Positions 47,993 to 56,886 of a DNA stretch of 64,000 nt are shown here, piece by piece. Positions within the stretch are counted from its first letter, which is position 1. Each line of letters opens with the position of its first letter. The translations under genes were made by a program, and so were the position numbers. This DNA is from CAVZZG01 sp963779685 (GTDB lineage: Bacteria; Actinomycetota; Thermoleophilia; Gaiellales; F1-60-MAGs149). Location of the stretch: contig CAVZZG010000001.1 in assembly GCA_963779685.1 (NCBI GenBank), positions 1 to 64,000 on the forward strand. The letters are read 5' to 3'. The notes beneath the pieces are model-generated. The model was not told the origin of the DNA. It saw only the letters and a program-made list of their open reading frames with translations, and did not search any database.

Positions 47993-48790
47993 TCAGCCGC
48001 CCCGCTCGATCGTGTCGCTGGTGTCGGACGTCGCGCTGGCGTGACCCTGGTTGTTGGTGGCCGTCACGGTGCAGCGGAACGAGAAGCCGACATCGGCCGA
48101 CGTCGTGTGGTAGCTGGCGGAGTCGGAGCCGACGGAGGTGCAGCCGCCGCCGTTCCCGCACCGGACCCAGGAGTAGGAGAAGTTCATCGGGGTTGCGCCG
48201 CTCCAGGTGCCCTTCGTGACGGTGAGGGTCGAGCCGGCGGTGTTGCCGCCGCTGATCCTCGGCCTGCCGGTCGAGCGCGGTGCGCTCGACGTCGTGCCGC
48301 CGCCGCCGCCGCCACCGCTCCCGGTGCTGGTGCCGCCGCCGCCACCACCGGGCGGCGGGGGCGGGGGCGGGGTGGGCGTCTTGGCAGGCCCGGTCGGCGG
48401 CGGCGGCGGCGGGGGTGCAGGAGTGCCGTCGCCGGCGCCGCCGCCGCTCTGGTCCTTCTTCCACGGCGAGCTGCTGGCGGCCTTGGACGCCGAGCTCGAC
48501 GCGCTCGTCTTCGCGCCGCCCTGCTTGATCACGATCTTGCGGGGGTGGACGACGACGGGCTTCAGGTGGAGCGGGGAGGGGATCGTCGCCGGGTCGAACG
48601 TGCCGAGGCCCGTGACCGCCCCCGCGGTGCTGGCCGGCGCGGCCTTGGCCGCGGCGACGGCTGCGCCGCCCTGCCCGCCGTTGGACGGTGCGGTGCGGCT
48701 CTGGCTGTAGGCGACGGCTGCGCCTGCGACGGCGGCACCGAAGCCGGCGGCACACACGACGGCCGCGGCCTTTCCCTTGAGCGTTGCCAT
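47993..48790 (-). CDS. secreted Pro/Gly-rich protein with Ig-like C-terminal domain (2)
   Basis: 265 residues. Hydrophobic N-terminus (AAAVVCAAGFGAAVAGAAVAYS), a segment LHLKPVVVHPRKIVIKQGG that matches the PSALKLSAVVVHPKRIVTVVKQG segment of paralogue 1, Pro and Gly runs (7-7 prolines), and a C-terminal Ig-like domain (RPRISGGNTAGSTLTVTKGTWSG ... WVRCGNGG ... DVGFSFRCTVTATNNQG). The conserved VVVHP-(K/R)-I-V segment between otherwise divergent paralogues may be functional. Confidence 0.78.
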   Translation of the reverse strand: MATLKGKAAAVVCAAGFGAAVAGAAVAYSQSRTAPSNGGQGGAAVAAAKAAPASTAGAVTGLGTFDPATIPSPLHLKPVVVHPRKIVIKQGGAKTSASSSASKAASSSPWKKDQSGGGAGDGTPAPPPPPPPTGPAKTPTPPPPPPPGGGGGGTSTGSGGGGGGGTTSSAPRSTGRPRISGGNTAGSTLTVTKGTWSGATPMNFSYSWVRCGNGGGCTSVGSDSASYHTTSADVGFSFRCTVTATNNQGHASATSDTSDTIERGG

Positions 48791-48804
48791 TCCCCGTCCC
48801 CCTG

Positions 48805-49219
48805 TCAGCTCGTCCCGGTCGTCGGCGCGCTCGCCGCAGCTGCCGAGACACCGGCGGCTGCGGAGAAGGAACGTCGAGTAGACCACGGGAGCCATTGAGA
48901 TTGTCTGCGCGAGCCTGGCCGCCTTCCGGGCCTTCCGCAGATCGGCGAGCATGCGCGCCTGCGTCCGGTTGGCGGTAGTGAGGGCCACGGCGTACTGCTT
49001 GGTGAGCTTCCGGATCGCGACGGCCGTTTCCTTCGCGTGCTTGTCGGCGGTCGCGACGTAGGTGCGAGCCGCGGCCGCATGGGCGCGATCGCGCTGTGCC
49101 TGATCCGCGACCTCCCGCATCTCGATCGCCACGGAAACCGAGATGCCGGTCACGAGGGCGACGCCCGCCGTGTACCAGCGCATCGACCGCGACCGCGTGG
49201 ATGGTTTCTTGGAGGCCAC
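48805..49219 (-). pseudogene. small membrane-anchored coiled-coil protein B2, single frameshift
   Basis: About 137 residues after repair. A basic N-terminus (ASKKPSTRSRSMRW) precedes a transmembrane helix (YTAGVALVTGISVSVAIEM), a coiled coil with RMLADLRKARKAARL and a tail ending SAPTTGTS. An extra base near 48868 breaks the frame after VVYSTF. GTG 49219 is preferred over ATG 49290 because 49220-49290 is AT-rich and looks like promoter. Paralogue of 44807-45268 and first gene of its set. Confidence 0.68.
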
Positions 49220-49349
49220 GAAGGAATAGATGCCTGGTTCTGAATGATCTTGCGGACGATTCTTCAGTAGGAATGTGAAGTTTCTCATCTCGGGAAATCG
49301 GTTTCCCAGTGTCGCAGGGTGGCGTGTCGGGCTGCCGTACGATCCCGGC

Positions 49350-50036
49350 GTGTCTTCGGCTGCGGGTGGATCGCTCATCGACGCCGTCGGCGAGGGCTGG
49401 CCCGACGCGCTGGCCCCGGTCGCCGGCGTGCTCTCGGAGCTCGGCGACTTCCTGCGCGGCGAGCGGGCCGCCGGGCGCGGCTTCCTGCCCTCGGGCGGGC
49501 GCATCCTGCGTGCGTTCACCACGCCGCTGGACGCCGTGCGGGTCCTGATCGTCGGCCAGGACCCGTACCCGACCCCGGGTCATCCAGTCGGACTCAGCTT
49601 CAGCGTCGAGCCCGGCGTCCGCCCGCTACCGCCGAGCCTGGCGAACATCTTCCGCGAGTACCAGTCCGACCTCGGCCTGCCGGCGCCCGGGAACGGCGAT
49701 CTCTCGCCGTGGGCCGAACGCGGCGTCATGCTGCTGAACCGGGTCCTCACGGTCCGGCCCGGCGCGCCCGGCTCGCACCGGGGCCGCGGCTGGGAGGCCG
49801 TCACCGACCAGGCGATCCGCGCGCTGGCCGCACGGGATCGTCCGCTGGTGGCGATCCTGTGGGGCCGGGACGCCCGCGCCCTGCGCCCGTTGCTGGGAGA
49901 CCAGCCCGCGATCGAGAGCGCACATCCGAGTCCGCTGTCGGCCTCGAGCGGGTTCTTCGGGTCGCGGCCGTTCTCGCGCACCAATGCGCTGCTCGCCGAG
50001 GCGGGCCTGGAAGCCGTGGACTGGCGTCTCCCCTGA
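49350..50036 (+). CDS. ung: uracil-DNA glycosylase, family 1
   Basis: 228 residues. The water-activating motif reads LIVGQDPYPTPGHPVGLSFSV and the second motif AHPSPLSASSGFFGSRPFSRTN, both standard for Ung. It removes uracil from DNA. GTG 49350 is chosen because TACGAT (49338-49343) sits 6 bases upstream as a -10 box of a leaderless transcript. The longer reading from 49275 lacks similarity to the family and crosses a hairpin at 49294-49309. Confidence 0.93.
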   Translation: MSSAAGGSLIDAVGEGWPDALAPVAGVLSELGDFLRGERAAGRGFLPSGGRILRAFTTPLDAVRVLIVGQDPYPTPGHPVGLSFSVEPGVRPLPPSLANIFREYQSDLGLPAPGNGDLSPWAERGVMLLNRVLTVRPGAPGSHRGRGWEAVTDQAIRALAARDRPLVAILWGRDARALRPLLGDQPAIESAHPSPLSASSGFFGSRPFSRTNALLAEAGLEAVDWRLP

Positions 50037-50079
50037 TCTGCGCTACCGCCGTGGCGCATCCGTGCCGATCCTGGACGGT

Positions 50080-50556
50080 ATGTCGATGGCAGCGATCCGC
50101 CGGGCAATCGCCGATCGGGGCGTGTACGTCGAGCACGTGCTCGTGCCACCCGGCGGCGCCTGGTTCGCCGACTGGAGCTACTCGGTCGGCCTCGCCAGGC
50201 GCAGGCGGCACCCGGAGGTCATGGCGTTCGCCTGGCACTGGGAGGACCGGGCCGCCCTCATCGAGCGCATCGCCCGCGCCGTCGCCCACGGCCGGCGGTT
50301 CGAGCCGGGCGAAGTCGCCGCCGATCTGTGGGAGGGCGAGCGCTTCGCCTTCACCCAGGTCCGGGTCGGCGAGCTCGGCAGCCTGCTGCCGCTCGCCGGC
50401 CGGTTCTACGGGCGGGTCGTTCCCGCCCTCCAGGTGCTCGTCCCGGACGATCGCGGGAACCTCCCGGGCGAGCCCGGCTACGACCCGGGGTTCGCTCGCT
50501 GGCAGCCCCTCGTGGGGCAGCCGCCGGTCGTCACCGGCCAGGCGTCCACCGGGTGA
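50080..50556 (+). CDS. DUF4262-like protein
   Basis: 158 residues. The pattern RGVYVEHVLVPPGGAWFADWSYSVGLARRRRHPEVMAF resembles DUF4262 proteins (IGLTYNFGHPELIV-type), with LGSLLPLAGRFYGR and VLVPDDRGNLPGEPGYDPGF downstream. The function is unknown. ATG 50080. Its 3' end overlaps the convergent oxidase gene by 26 bases. Confidence 0.65.
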   Translation: MSMAAIRRAIADRGVYVEHVLVPPGGAWFADWSYSVGLARRRRHPEVMAFAWHWEDRAALIERIARAVAHGRRFEPGEVAADLWEGERFAFTQVRVGELGSLLPLAGRFYGRVVPALQVLVPDDRGNLPGEPGYDPGFARWQPLVGQPPVVTGQASTG

Positions 50557-51922
50557 CGAGCGATGCCCGGCGGGCACGCGTCAGGCCGCGGTCCTCGACG
50601 GCGTCCGCCGACGAGAGCAGGCGGGTGATGGCGTGCGATGCGATCAGGCGGACGGGTTCGGGCTCCCAGCGCCGGCTGCGGTGACCGACCCAGGGAAGCC
50701 CGGTCAGCTCGGTCGGGCGTCCCATTACCAGGTCGGCAATGGTGCGGCCGGCGACGTTGCCTGCGGTGATGCCGTGCCCGGAGAGCCCGCCGGCCAGGAT
50801 CAGCCCGGTGGCGCGGTCGAACTCGATGCTCATGCTCCAGTCGCGGGGGACGGCGAAGGGTCCTGCCCAGCGGTGCGTGATACGGGCGCCGGCCAGCGCC
50901 GGGAACCAGGCGCGGAGCGTTGCCTCGACGCGATCGTGCAGCGGCGAGGCGGCCTCGTCGCGTTCCCTGATGGCGCTCCGGAAGTGGTACGGCGCGCCGG
51001 CGCCGCCGGCCATGATGCGGTCGTCGCGGGTTCGCTGCGCATACCGGAACAGGTAGCGCTGGTCGGCGACGGTCTCGCAGTGCTCCCACCCGACCTCGTT
51101 CCAGAAGGACGCCGGCAGCGGCTCGGTGGCGATGGCCTGGGAGTAGACGGGCATGAAGCTCCGGCGTTCGCCCGGTAACCGGGTCGTGTACGACTCGGTC
51201 GCGCGCACGACGATCGGCGCCCGCACCGAGCACGTCTCGCAGCGCACCGCGCCCGGCCGGATGTCGAGGGCTCGCGTCTGCTCGTGGATGACCACGCCGC
51301 GCCGCTCGCAGGTCTCGGCCAGGCCGCGGGTCAGCCGCGCCGGGTCGACCCGCCCGCAGTGCGGCGTGTAGGCGCCGCCGATCACGCCGGCGATCCGGAC
51401 GCGCTCGCGGATCTCGGCCGCCGAGACGAGCCACGCGTCCGACTCGCCGAAGCCGCGCGCGCGACGGGCCGCGAGCCCCTCGCGGATCCGGGCCAGCTGC
51501 GCGGCGGAGGTGGCGATCCGCAGGGAGCCGCCCTTGGTGTAGCCGCAGTCGATCGCCTCCTCGGCGACGACCCGCCCGATGTCGTCGATCGCCTCGATGA
51601 CGACCCGCTCGGCGCGCTGGACGGCGGCCATGCCACCGTGCCGGCGGTAGACCCGGGCCTCCCCGGCGATGCCGGCCGAGACGAATCCGGCGTTCCTGCC
51701 CGCGGCGCCGAACCCGGCGATCTCCGCCTCCAGCACGCGGATCCGCAACGCAGGATCGGCCTCCGCGAGCGCGTACGCGGCCCAGAGGCCGATGAAGCCC
51801 GCGCCGACGATCGCGACGTCGCAGTCGACGTCGCCGCTCGGGCCGGGCCGCGGGACCAGCGGCCCCTCGACCGTATCGAGCCACAGGCTCCTGGCGCGGT
51901 AGCGACGCTCCAGCGCGTCCAC
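50531..51922 (-). CDS. FAD-dependent oxidoreductase, DAO/PuuB type
   Basis: 463 residues. The N-terminal Rossmann motif is CDVAIVGAGFIGLWAAYALAEAD, followed by GFGAAGRNAGFVSAG (the SGRNGG-like flavin contact) and GGLSGHGITAGNVAGRTIADLV at the C-terminus. This is closest in layout to gamma-glutamylputrescine oxidase and related amine oxidases. GTG 51922 is used, because upstream reading in this frame is antisense to gcvP. It is divergent from gcvP across 81 bases. Confidence 0.85.
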   Translation of the reverse strand: MDALERRYRARSLWLDTVEGPLVPRPGPSGDVDCDVAIVGAGFIGLWAAYALAEADPALRIRVLEAEIAGFGAAGRNAGFVSAGIAGEARVYRRHGGMAAVQRAERVVIEAIDDIGRVVAEEAIDCGYTKGGSLRIATSAAQLARIREGLAARRARGFGESDAWLVSAAEIRERVRIAGVIGGAYTPHCGRVDPARLTRGLAETCERRGVVIHEQTRALDIRPGAVRCETCSVRAPIVVRATESYTTRLPGERRSFMPVYSQAIATEPLPASFWNEVGWEHCETVADQRYLFRYAQRTRDDRIMAGGAGAPYHFRSAIRERDEAASPLHDRVEATLRAWFPALAGARITHRWAGPFAVPRDWSMSIEFDRATGLILAGGLSGHGITAGNVAGRTIADLVMGRPTELTGLPWVGHRSRRWEPEPVRLIASHAITRLLSSADAVEDRGLTRARRASLVTRWTPGR

Positions 51923-52003
51923 GCAGGGATTGTAGGCTTCGGGACTGAGCCTGCATCCACCGGTCGGCGGATCCAGGCTGAGACCGCGGAGCAGGGATGG
52001 ACC

Positions 52004-54886
52004 ATGACTGACGCCACATCGGCCAGGCTCGAGGAGCTCGAGCGAGCCATTCCGTTTGCTCGCCGGCACATCGGGCCGGCCCCCGAAGATCAGCTGCGGA
52101 TGCTCCAGTACCTCGGCTACGAGTCGCTGAGCGAGCTCTCGATCGCGGCGGTGCCGGACACGATCCTCGTCGAGCGCCCGCTCGACGTGCCCCACGCCCT
52201 GCCCGAGATCGACGTGCTGCAGGCCCTGAGGGAGATCGGCGCCGCCAACCGCGTCATGACGTCGATGATCGGGCGCGGCTACTACGGCACCCACACGCCC
52301 CAGGTCGTGCTGCGGAAGGTGCTCGAGAACCCGGCCTGGTACACGGCCTACACGCCCTACCAGCCGGAGATCTCCCAGGGCCGGCTGGAGGCGCTGCTGA
52401 ACTTCCAGACGATGGTGGCGGAGCTGACCGGCCTGCCCGTCGCCAACGCCTCGCTGCTGGACGAGGCCACCGCCGCTGCCGAGGCCATGACGGTCGCGCA
52501 CCGCGCCTCGAAGGTCGCGGCGCCGCGGTTCGTGGTCGACGCCGACATCTTCCCGCAGACGCTCGCCGTCGTGCAGACGCGGGCGGAGCCGCTCGGCATC
52601 GAGGTCGTCGTGGCCGACCTCGGCGACGGCCTGCCCGAGGGCCCGTGTTTCGGGGTGCTGCTGCAGTATCCCGGAGCCAGCGGGGGCATTCGCGATCCCC
52701 GGAGCATCATCGCGGCCGCGCACGAGCGCGGTGCCATCGTGTGCGTTGCGGCCGACCTGCTCTCGCTCGTCCTGCTCGCCCCACCGGGCGAGCTCGGGGC
52801 CGACGTCGTCATCGGTTCCTCGCAGCGCTTCGGCGTGCCGATCGCGTTCGGCGGTCCCCACGCCGGCTTCATGGCGGTGCGCGAGGGGCTCGAGCGCTCG
52901 ATGCCCGGGCGGCTGGTGGGCGTCTCCATCGACGTCGACGGCGCACCGGCGCTGCGGCTCGCGCTCCAGACCCGCGAGCAGCACATCCGCCGCGAGAAGG
53001 CGACCTCGAACATCTGCACCGCCCAGGTGCTGCTGGCGGTCATGGCCTCGATGTACGCCGTCTACCACGGCCGCGAGGGCCTCGAGCTGATCGCCCGGCG
53101 GGTGCACCGGATGGCCGTCATCCTGGCCGAGGGCCTGCGGCGCGGCGGGCAGCAGGTGCTCGGCGACCACTTCTTCGACACCATCCAGGTTCGCGTCCCG
53201 TTCCACGCCGACGCGGTGCTGGCGGCCGCTCGCAAGCGCGGGATCAACCTGCTCCGCGTCGACGCCGACACGGTCGGGATCTCCTGCGACGAGGTGACCG
53301 AGCGCCCGCAGATCGAGGCCATCTGGGCGGCGTTCCGGGTGCACGCCTCGATCGAGGAGCTGGACGCCTCCACCCACGACGCGATTCCGACCGCGCTCGG
53401 CCGGACTTCGGAGTTCCTCACCCACCCGGTCTTCGAGCGGCATCGCTCCGAGACGCAGCTGCTGCGCTACCTCCGGCGGCTGTCGGGCCGGGACGTCGCG
53501 CTCGACCGTTCCATGATCCCGCTCGGCTCGTGCACCATGAAGCTCAACGCCACCACCGAGATGCAGGCGGTGACGTGGCCCGAGTTCGCGACCATCCACC
53601 CGTTCGCGCCGCTCGATCAGGCGGACGGATACCTGACGCTGATCAACGATCTCGAGCGCTGGCTGGTCGCCATCACCGGCTACGACGCCGTCAGCCTGCA
53701 GCCGAACGCGGGATCGCAGGGCGAGTTCGCCGGGCTGCTCGCGATCAGGGGCTACCACCGGTCGCGTGGCGACGACCATCGCGACGTCTGCCTGATCCCG
53801 TCGAGCGCTCACGGCACCAACGCCGCCAGCGCGGTGATGGCCGGGATGCGCGTCGTGGTGGTCGCGACGGACGACCACGGCAACGTCGATCTGGCCGACC
53901 TGCAGGAGAAGATCGACGAGCACCGGGACGCGCTGTCCGCGCTGATGATCACGTACCCGTCGACGTTCGGCGTGTACGAGGAGACCGTCAGCGAGATCTG
54001 CACGATGGTGCACGCCGCCGGCGGCCAGGTCTACGTCGACGGGGCGAACATGAACGCCCTGGTCGGCCTGGCCCAGCCGGGCAGGTTCGGCGCCGACGTC
54101 AGCCACCTGAATCTCCACAAGACGTTCTGCATCCCGCACGGCGGCGGCGGTCCGGGCATCGGCCCGGTGGCCGTGCGCTCGCACCTCCGTCCGTTCCTGC
54201 CCAATCATCCGCTGCAGCCCGCAGCGGGCCCCGCCAGCGGACCGGGCCCGGTCGCCGCCGCACCCTGGGGATCGGCGGGGATCCTCCCGATCTCCTGGGC
54301 CTACATCCGCCTGATGGGGCCCGAGGGCCTCCGCCAGGCCACCCAGGTGGCCATCCTGAACGCGAACTACATCGCGCGGCGGCTCCGCGACAGCTACCCG
54401 GTGCTGTACACCGGCCGCAACGACCTCGTCGCGCACGAGTGCATCCTGGATCTCCGCGGGCTCACCCGCGACACCGGCGTGACCGTCGACGACGTCGCCA
54501 AGCGTCTCATCGACTTCGGCTTCCACGCGCCGACGATGAGCTTCCCGGTGGCGGGCACGCTGATGGTCGAGCCCACCGAGTCCGAGGACCTCGGCGAGAT
54601 CGACCGGTTCTGCGAGGCGATGATCCAGATCCGGGCGGAGATCGACCGGGTCGCCGCGGGCGACTGGCCGAAGGACGCGAACCCGCTGGTCAACGCGCCC
54701 CACACCGCGCAGATGCTGGTCGGCGACTGGCCGTACCCGTACAGCCGGCAGGAGGCGTGCTACCCGGTCGCGAGCCTGTACGCGATGAAGTACTGGCCGC
54801 CCGTGCGGCGCATCGACGGCCCGTACGGCGATCGCCACCTCGTCACGAGCTGCCCGCCGGTCGAGGCGTTCGCCGCGGCGGATTGA
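52004..54886 (+). CDS. gcvP: glycine dehydrogenase (decarboxylating), P protein
   Basis: 960 residues, full-length single-chain P protein of the glycine cleavage system, without frame breaks. Key features are RHIGP near the N-terminus, GRGYYGTHTPQVVLRKVLENPAWYTAYTPYQPEISQGRLE, the SSQRFGVPIAFGGPHAGFMA lysine-less half, SMIPLGSCTMKLNATTEM, PNAGSQGEFAGLLAI and the PLP lysine in HLNLHKTFCIPHGGGGPG. It decarboxylates glycine and loads the aminomethyl group on GcvH, which is not encoded here. No glycine riboswitch is recognised upstream. Confidence 0.96.
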   Translation: MTDATSARLEELERAIPFARRHIGPAPEDQLRMLQYLGYESLSELSIAAVPDTILVERPLDVPHALPEIDVLQALREIGAANRVMTSMIGRGYYGTHTPQVVLRKVLENPAWYTAYTPYQPEISQGRLEALLNFQTMVAELTGLPVANASLLDEATAAAEAMTVAHRASKVAAPRFVVDADIFPQTLAVVQTRAEPLGIEVVVADLGDGLPEGPCFGVLLQYPGASGGIRDPRSIIAAAHERGAIVCVAADLLSLVLLAPPGELGADVVIGSSQRFGVPIAFGGPHAGFMAVREGLERSMPGRLVGVSIDVDGAPALRLALQTREQHIRREKATSNICTAQVLLAVMASMYAVYHGREGLELIARRVHRMAVILAEGLRRGGQQVLGDHFFDTIQVRVPFHADAVLAAARKRGINLLRVDADTVGISCDEVTERPQIEAIWAAFRVHASIEELDASTHDAIPTALGRTSEFLTHPVFERHRSETQLLRYLRRLSGRDVALDRSMIPLGSCTMKLNATTEMQAVTWPEFATIHPFAPLDQADGYLTLINDLERWLVAITGYDAVSLQPNAGSQGEFAGLLAIRGYHRSRGDDHRDVCLIPSSAHGTNAASAVMAGMRVVVVATDDHGNVDLADLQEKIDEHRDALSALMITYPSTFGVYEETVSEICTMVHAAGGQVYVDGANMNALVGLAQPGRFGADVSHLNLHKTFCIPHGGGGPGIGPVAVRSHLRPFLPNHPLQPAAGPASGPGPVAAAPWGSAGILPISWAYIRLMGPEGLRQATQVAILNANYIARRLRDSYPVLYTGRNDLVAHECILDLRGLTRDTGVTVDDVAKRLIDFGFHAPTMSFPVAGTLMVEPTESEDLGEIDRFCEAMIQIRAEIDRVAAGDWPKDANPLVNAPHTAQMLVGDWPYPYSRQEACYPVASLYAMKYWPPVRRIDGPYGDRHLVTSCPPVEAFAAAD

Positions 54887-54905
54887 CGTTCTTTCGACGC
54901 TCGTT

Positions 54906-54936
54906 TCACCTCCCGCCGCAGAGCGGCGGGAGGTGA
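54906..54936. terminator. strong hairpin after gcvP
   Basis: TCACCTCCCGCCGC-aga-GCGGCGGGAGGTGA is a perfect 14-base-pair stem with a 3-base loop, 20 bases after the gcvP stop. It lacks a following T run, as is common in GC-rich actinobacteria. Confidence 0.75.
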
Positions 54937-55075
54937 CTTCCTGGCGGGGCGACGGAGATCATTGAGAAGGGACTATCGGAACCGGCAGGCCTCGGGCGGT
55001 TCCGGCGGCGGTGACGCGTGGGCGCGCACCGCTTGCCGAGTGATCCCCCAGCCGCCGCGGCGCGTATCTCCCTCG

Positions 55076-55402
55076 ATGCGAACTTTCAGGTTCCTCTCCG
55101 CCGTCGTCGCCGCGATGGTGGTCGTCGTGCTGATCGCCGGGCCGGCGCCCGCTTCGACCCGCACCGTGCGCGTCGTGGACTTCGCCTTCAGCCCGCACCG
55201 GCTGACGGTGAAGGCGCGGTCGCACATCGCCTTCGTCTTCGCCGGCTCGTATGCCCACAACGTGACCCGGCTCAGCGGCCCCGCGTTCCGCACCATCACC
55301 GACCGCAGCTCGGGCACCGTCACCCGGTCGTTCCGCCGTGCCGGCACCTACCGGCTGTACTGCAGCATCCACGGCTTCCGACTGACCGTCGTCGTGCGCT
55401 GA
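55076..55402 (+). CDS. small secreted cupredoxin-like protein without axial methionine
   Basis: 108 residues. Signal peptide (FLSAVVAAMVVVVLIAGPAPAS), then a minimal cupredoxin fold: VRVVDFAFSPHRLTV, copper-ligand His in SYAHNVTRL, Cys and His in RLYCSIHGFRLTVVVR. The spacing is C-x2-H and the usual methionine is replaced (HGFR). It could be a non-blue or regulatory copper protein. It lies 90 bases before the cox genes on the same strand. Confidence 0.75.
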   Translation: MRTFRFLSAVVAAMVVVVLIAGPAPASTRTVRVVDFAFSPHRLTVKARSHIAFVFAGSYAHNVTRLSGPAFRTITDRSSGTVTRSFRRAGTYRLYCSIHGFRLTVVVR

Positions 55403-55491
55403 AATCTCGTCTGGTGTTACGGGCCGACCGGCGGTACGCTCCGGCTCATCGCCCCGGATGGGGCGCCAGTGCAGGGAAAGGAGTGCGGCCC

Positions 55492-56380
55492 TTGTTCCCA
55501 GCAAGCTTCGAGTACGTGCGTGCGGGCTCCGTGGAAGAGGTCATCGGAGCGCTCGCGGAGCACGGCGACGACGCGCGTATCCTCGCGGGCGGGCAGAGCC
55601 TGATACCGGCCATGCGGTTTCGGCTGGCCAGGCCCTCCGTGCTCGTGGACGTCAACGGCATCGCGGCCCTGGCCGGTCTGGCCGAGGCCGACGACGTCCT
55701 CAGGGTGGGGGCGACCTGCCGGGACGTGGCGCTCGAGCGTTCGTCGCTGGTCGCCTCCCGTTACAGCCTGCTGGCCGACGCCGGTGCCGTGGTCGCCGAT
55801 CCGGTCGTCCGGCAGATGGGCACGGTCGTCGGCAGCTCTGTGCCACAACGATCCGTCCGGCGACTGGACCGCGGCCGCGCTGGCGTCCGCGCGCGACCGT
55901 GATCGTCCGCGGCAAGCGAGCGGCGACACGCCGGATCCCGATCGACGAGTTCCTCGTCGACAGCTTCACGACCGCCGTCGGCGAAGGCGAGATGGCGCTC
56001 GGCGCGGATCTTCCCGGTGCCCGACGATCGGACCGCCGGCTCGTATCAGAAGGTCGAGCGCAAGGTCGGCGACTTCGCCACGGCCGCCGCGGCCGTGCAG
56101 GTGTCGCTGAACGCCGACGGACGATCCGCGCCGCCGGCGTGGCGCTTCGGCGGCCGGCCCGACGGCCGTCCGCGTGTCGACGAGGCCGAGCGCCGCGCTC
56201 GTCGGGCCAGAAGCCGTCCGCCGACGCTGATTCGCGCCGCGGCCGATGCCGCGTCGGCGCCGCAGCGCGCCCCAGGCCGACCTGCGCGGCAGCGTCGAGT
56301 ACAAGAAGCATCTGGCCGGGCGTGCTCGTGGCGCGCGGCTCTGCGCCAGGCGCTCGCGCGTCTGGGAGGTGCAGGCATGA
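55492..56380 (+). pseudogene. coxM: CO dehydrogenase medium subunit CoxM, frame broken
   Basis: The FAD subunit of the molybdenum CO dehydrogenase. FEYVRAGSVEEVIGALAEHG, the FAD motif LAGGQSLIPAMRFRLA, the later CHNDPSGDWTAAALA and the segment GSYQKVERKVGDFATAAAAVQVSLNADG are conserved but occupy different frames. Breaks fall near 55840, 55895, 56006 and several points in 56110-56300, mostly explained by one extra base each. TTG 55492 follows AAGGAG, with TACGCT at 55435 as -10. The start of coxS overlaps the stop (ATGA). Confidence 0.8.
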
Positions 56381-56886
56381 AGGTCCATGTCACGGTGAAC
56401 GGCGTCGCGCTACGAGCGGGACGTCGAGCCGCGCACGCTGCTCGCGTACTTCCTCCGCGAAGACTGCCGGGCTGACCGGCACGCACGTCGGCTGCGACAC
56501 GTCGAGCTGCGGCTGCTGCGTCGTCGTGATGGACGGCGACACGGGCGGTGAAGTCGCTGCACGATGTTCGCCGCACAGGCCGACGGCCACGAGATCCTCA
56601 CCGTCGAAGGGCTCGCCGACGGCGGCAAGCTGCACCCGCTGCAGCAGGGCTTCTGGGATCAGCACGGCCTGCAGTGCGGCTACTGCACGCCGGGCATGCT
56701 GCTCACGTCGTACGCGCTGCTCAAGCACCAAGCCGAACCCGAGCGAGGCCGAGATTCGCGAAGGGCTCGCCGGCAACCTGTGCCGCTGCACCGGCTACCA
56801 GAACATCGTCAAGGCCGTGCAGCAGGCGGCCGGACGCTCGGCCAGCCGGTCGGCGCCGGCAGTAACGACGCTCACGAGGGACCACG
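56377..56886 (+). pseudogene. coxS: CO dehydrogenase small subunit CoxS, frame broken
   Basis: The two-[2Fe-2S] subunit. All eight cluster cysteines are recoverable: HVGCDTSSCGCCVV for the plant-type cluster, and QCGYCTPGML with NLCRCTGYQNIV for the second. Extra single bases near 56409, 56464, 56550, 56557 and 56733 break the frame between intact segments (for example TLLAYFLRE, then AGLTGTHVG, then TMFAAQADGHEILTVEGLA). Removing them gives a normal length of about 165 residues. Confidence 0.82.

Noticed and set aside
48180..48215. SGAT in Pro/Gly-rich protein 2 as an ApbE flavinylation motif
   Set aside because: It lies in the GTWSG-x-x-P turn that is part of the Ig-like domain consensus, and the paralogue has TGTG there, so the match is probably coincidental.
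51940..52003. Riboswitch upstream of gcvP (CTGAGA near 51978)
   Set aside because: The hexamer alone is not enough. I find neither the thiamine nor the glycine aptamer core around it.
51923..54838. Long reverse frame antisense to gcvP continuing into the DAO-type oxidase
   Set aside because: The part over gcvP is shadow coding. The oxidase begins at GTG 51922 with a normal N-terminus and Rossmann motif.
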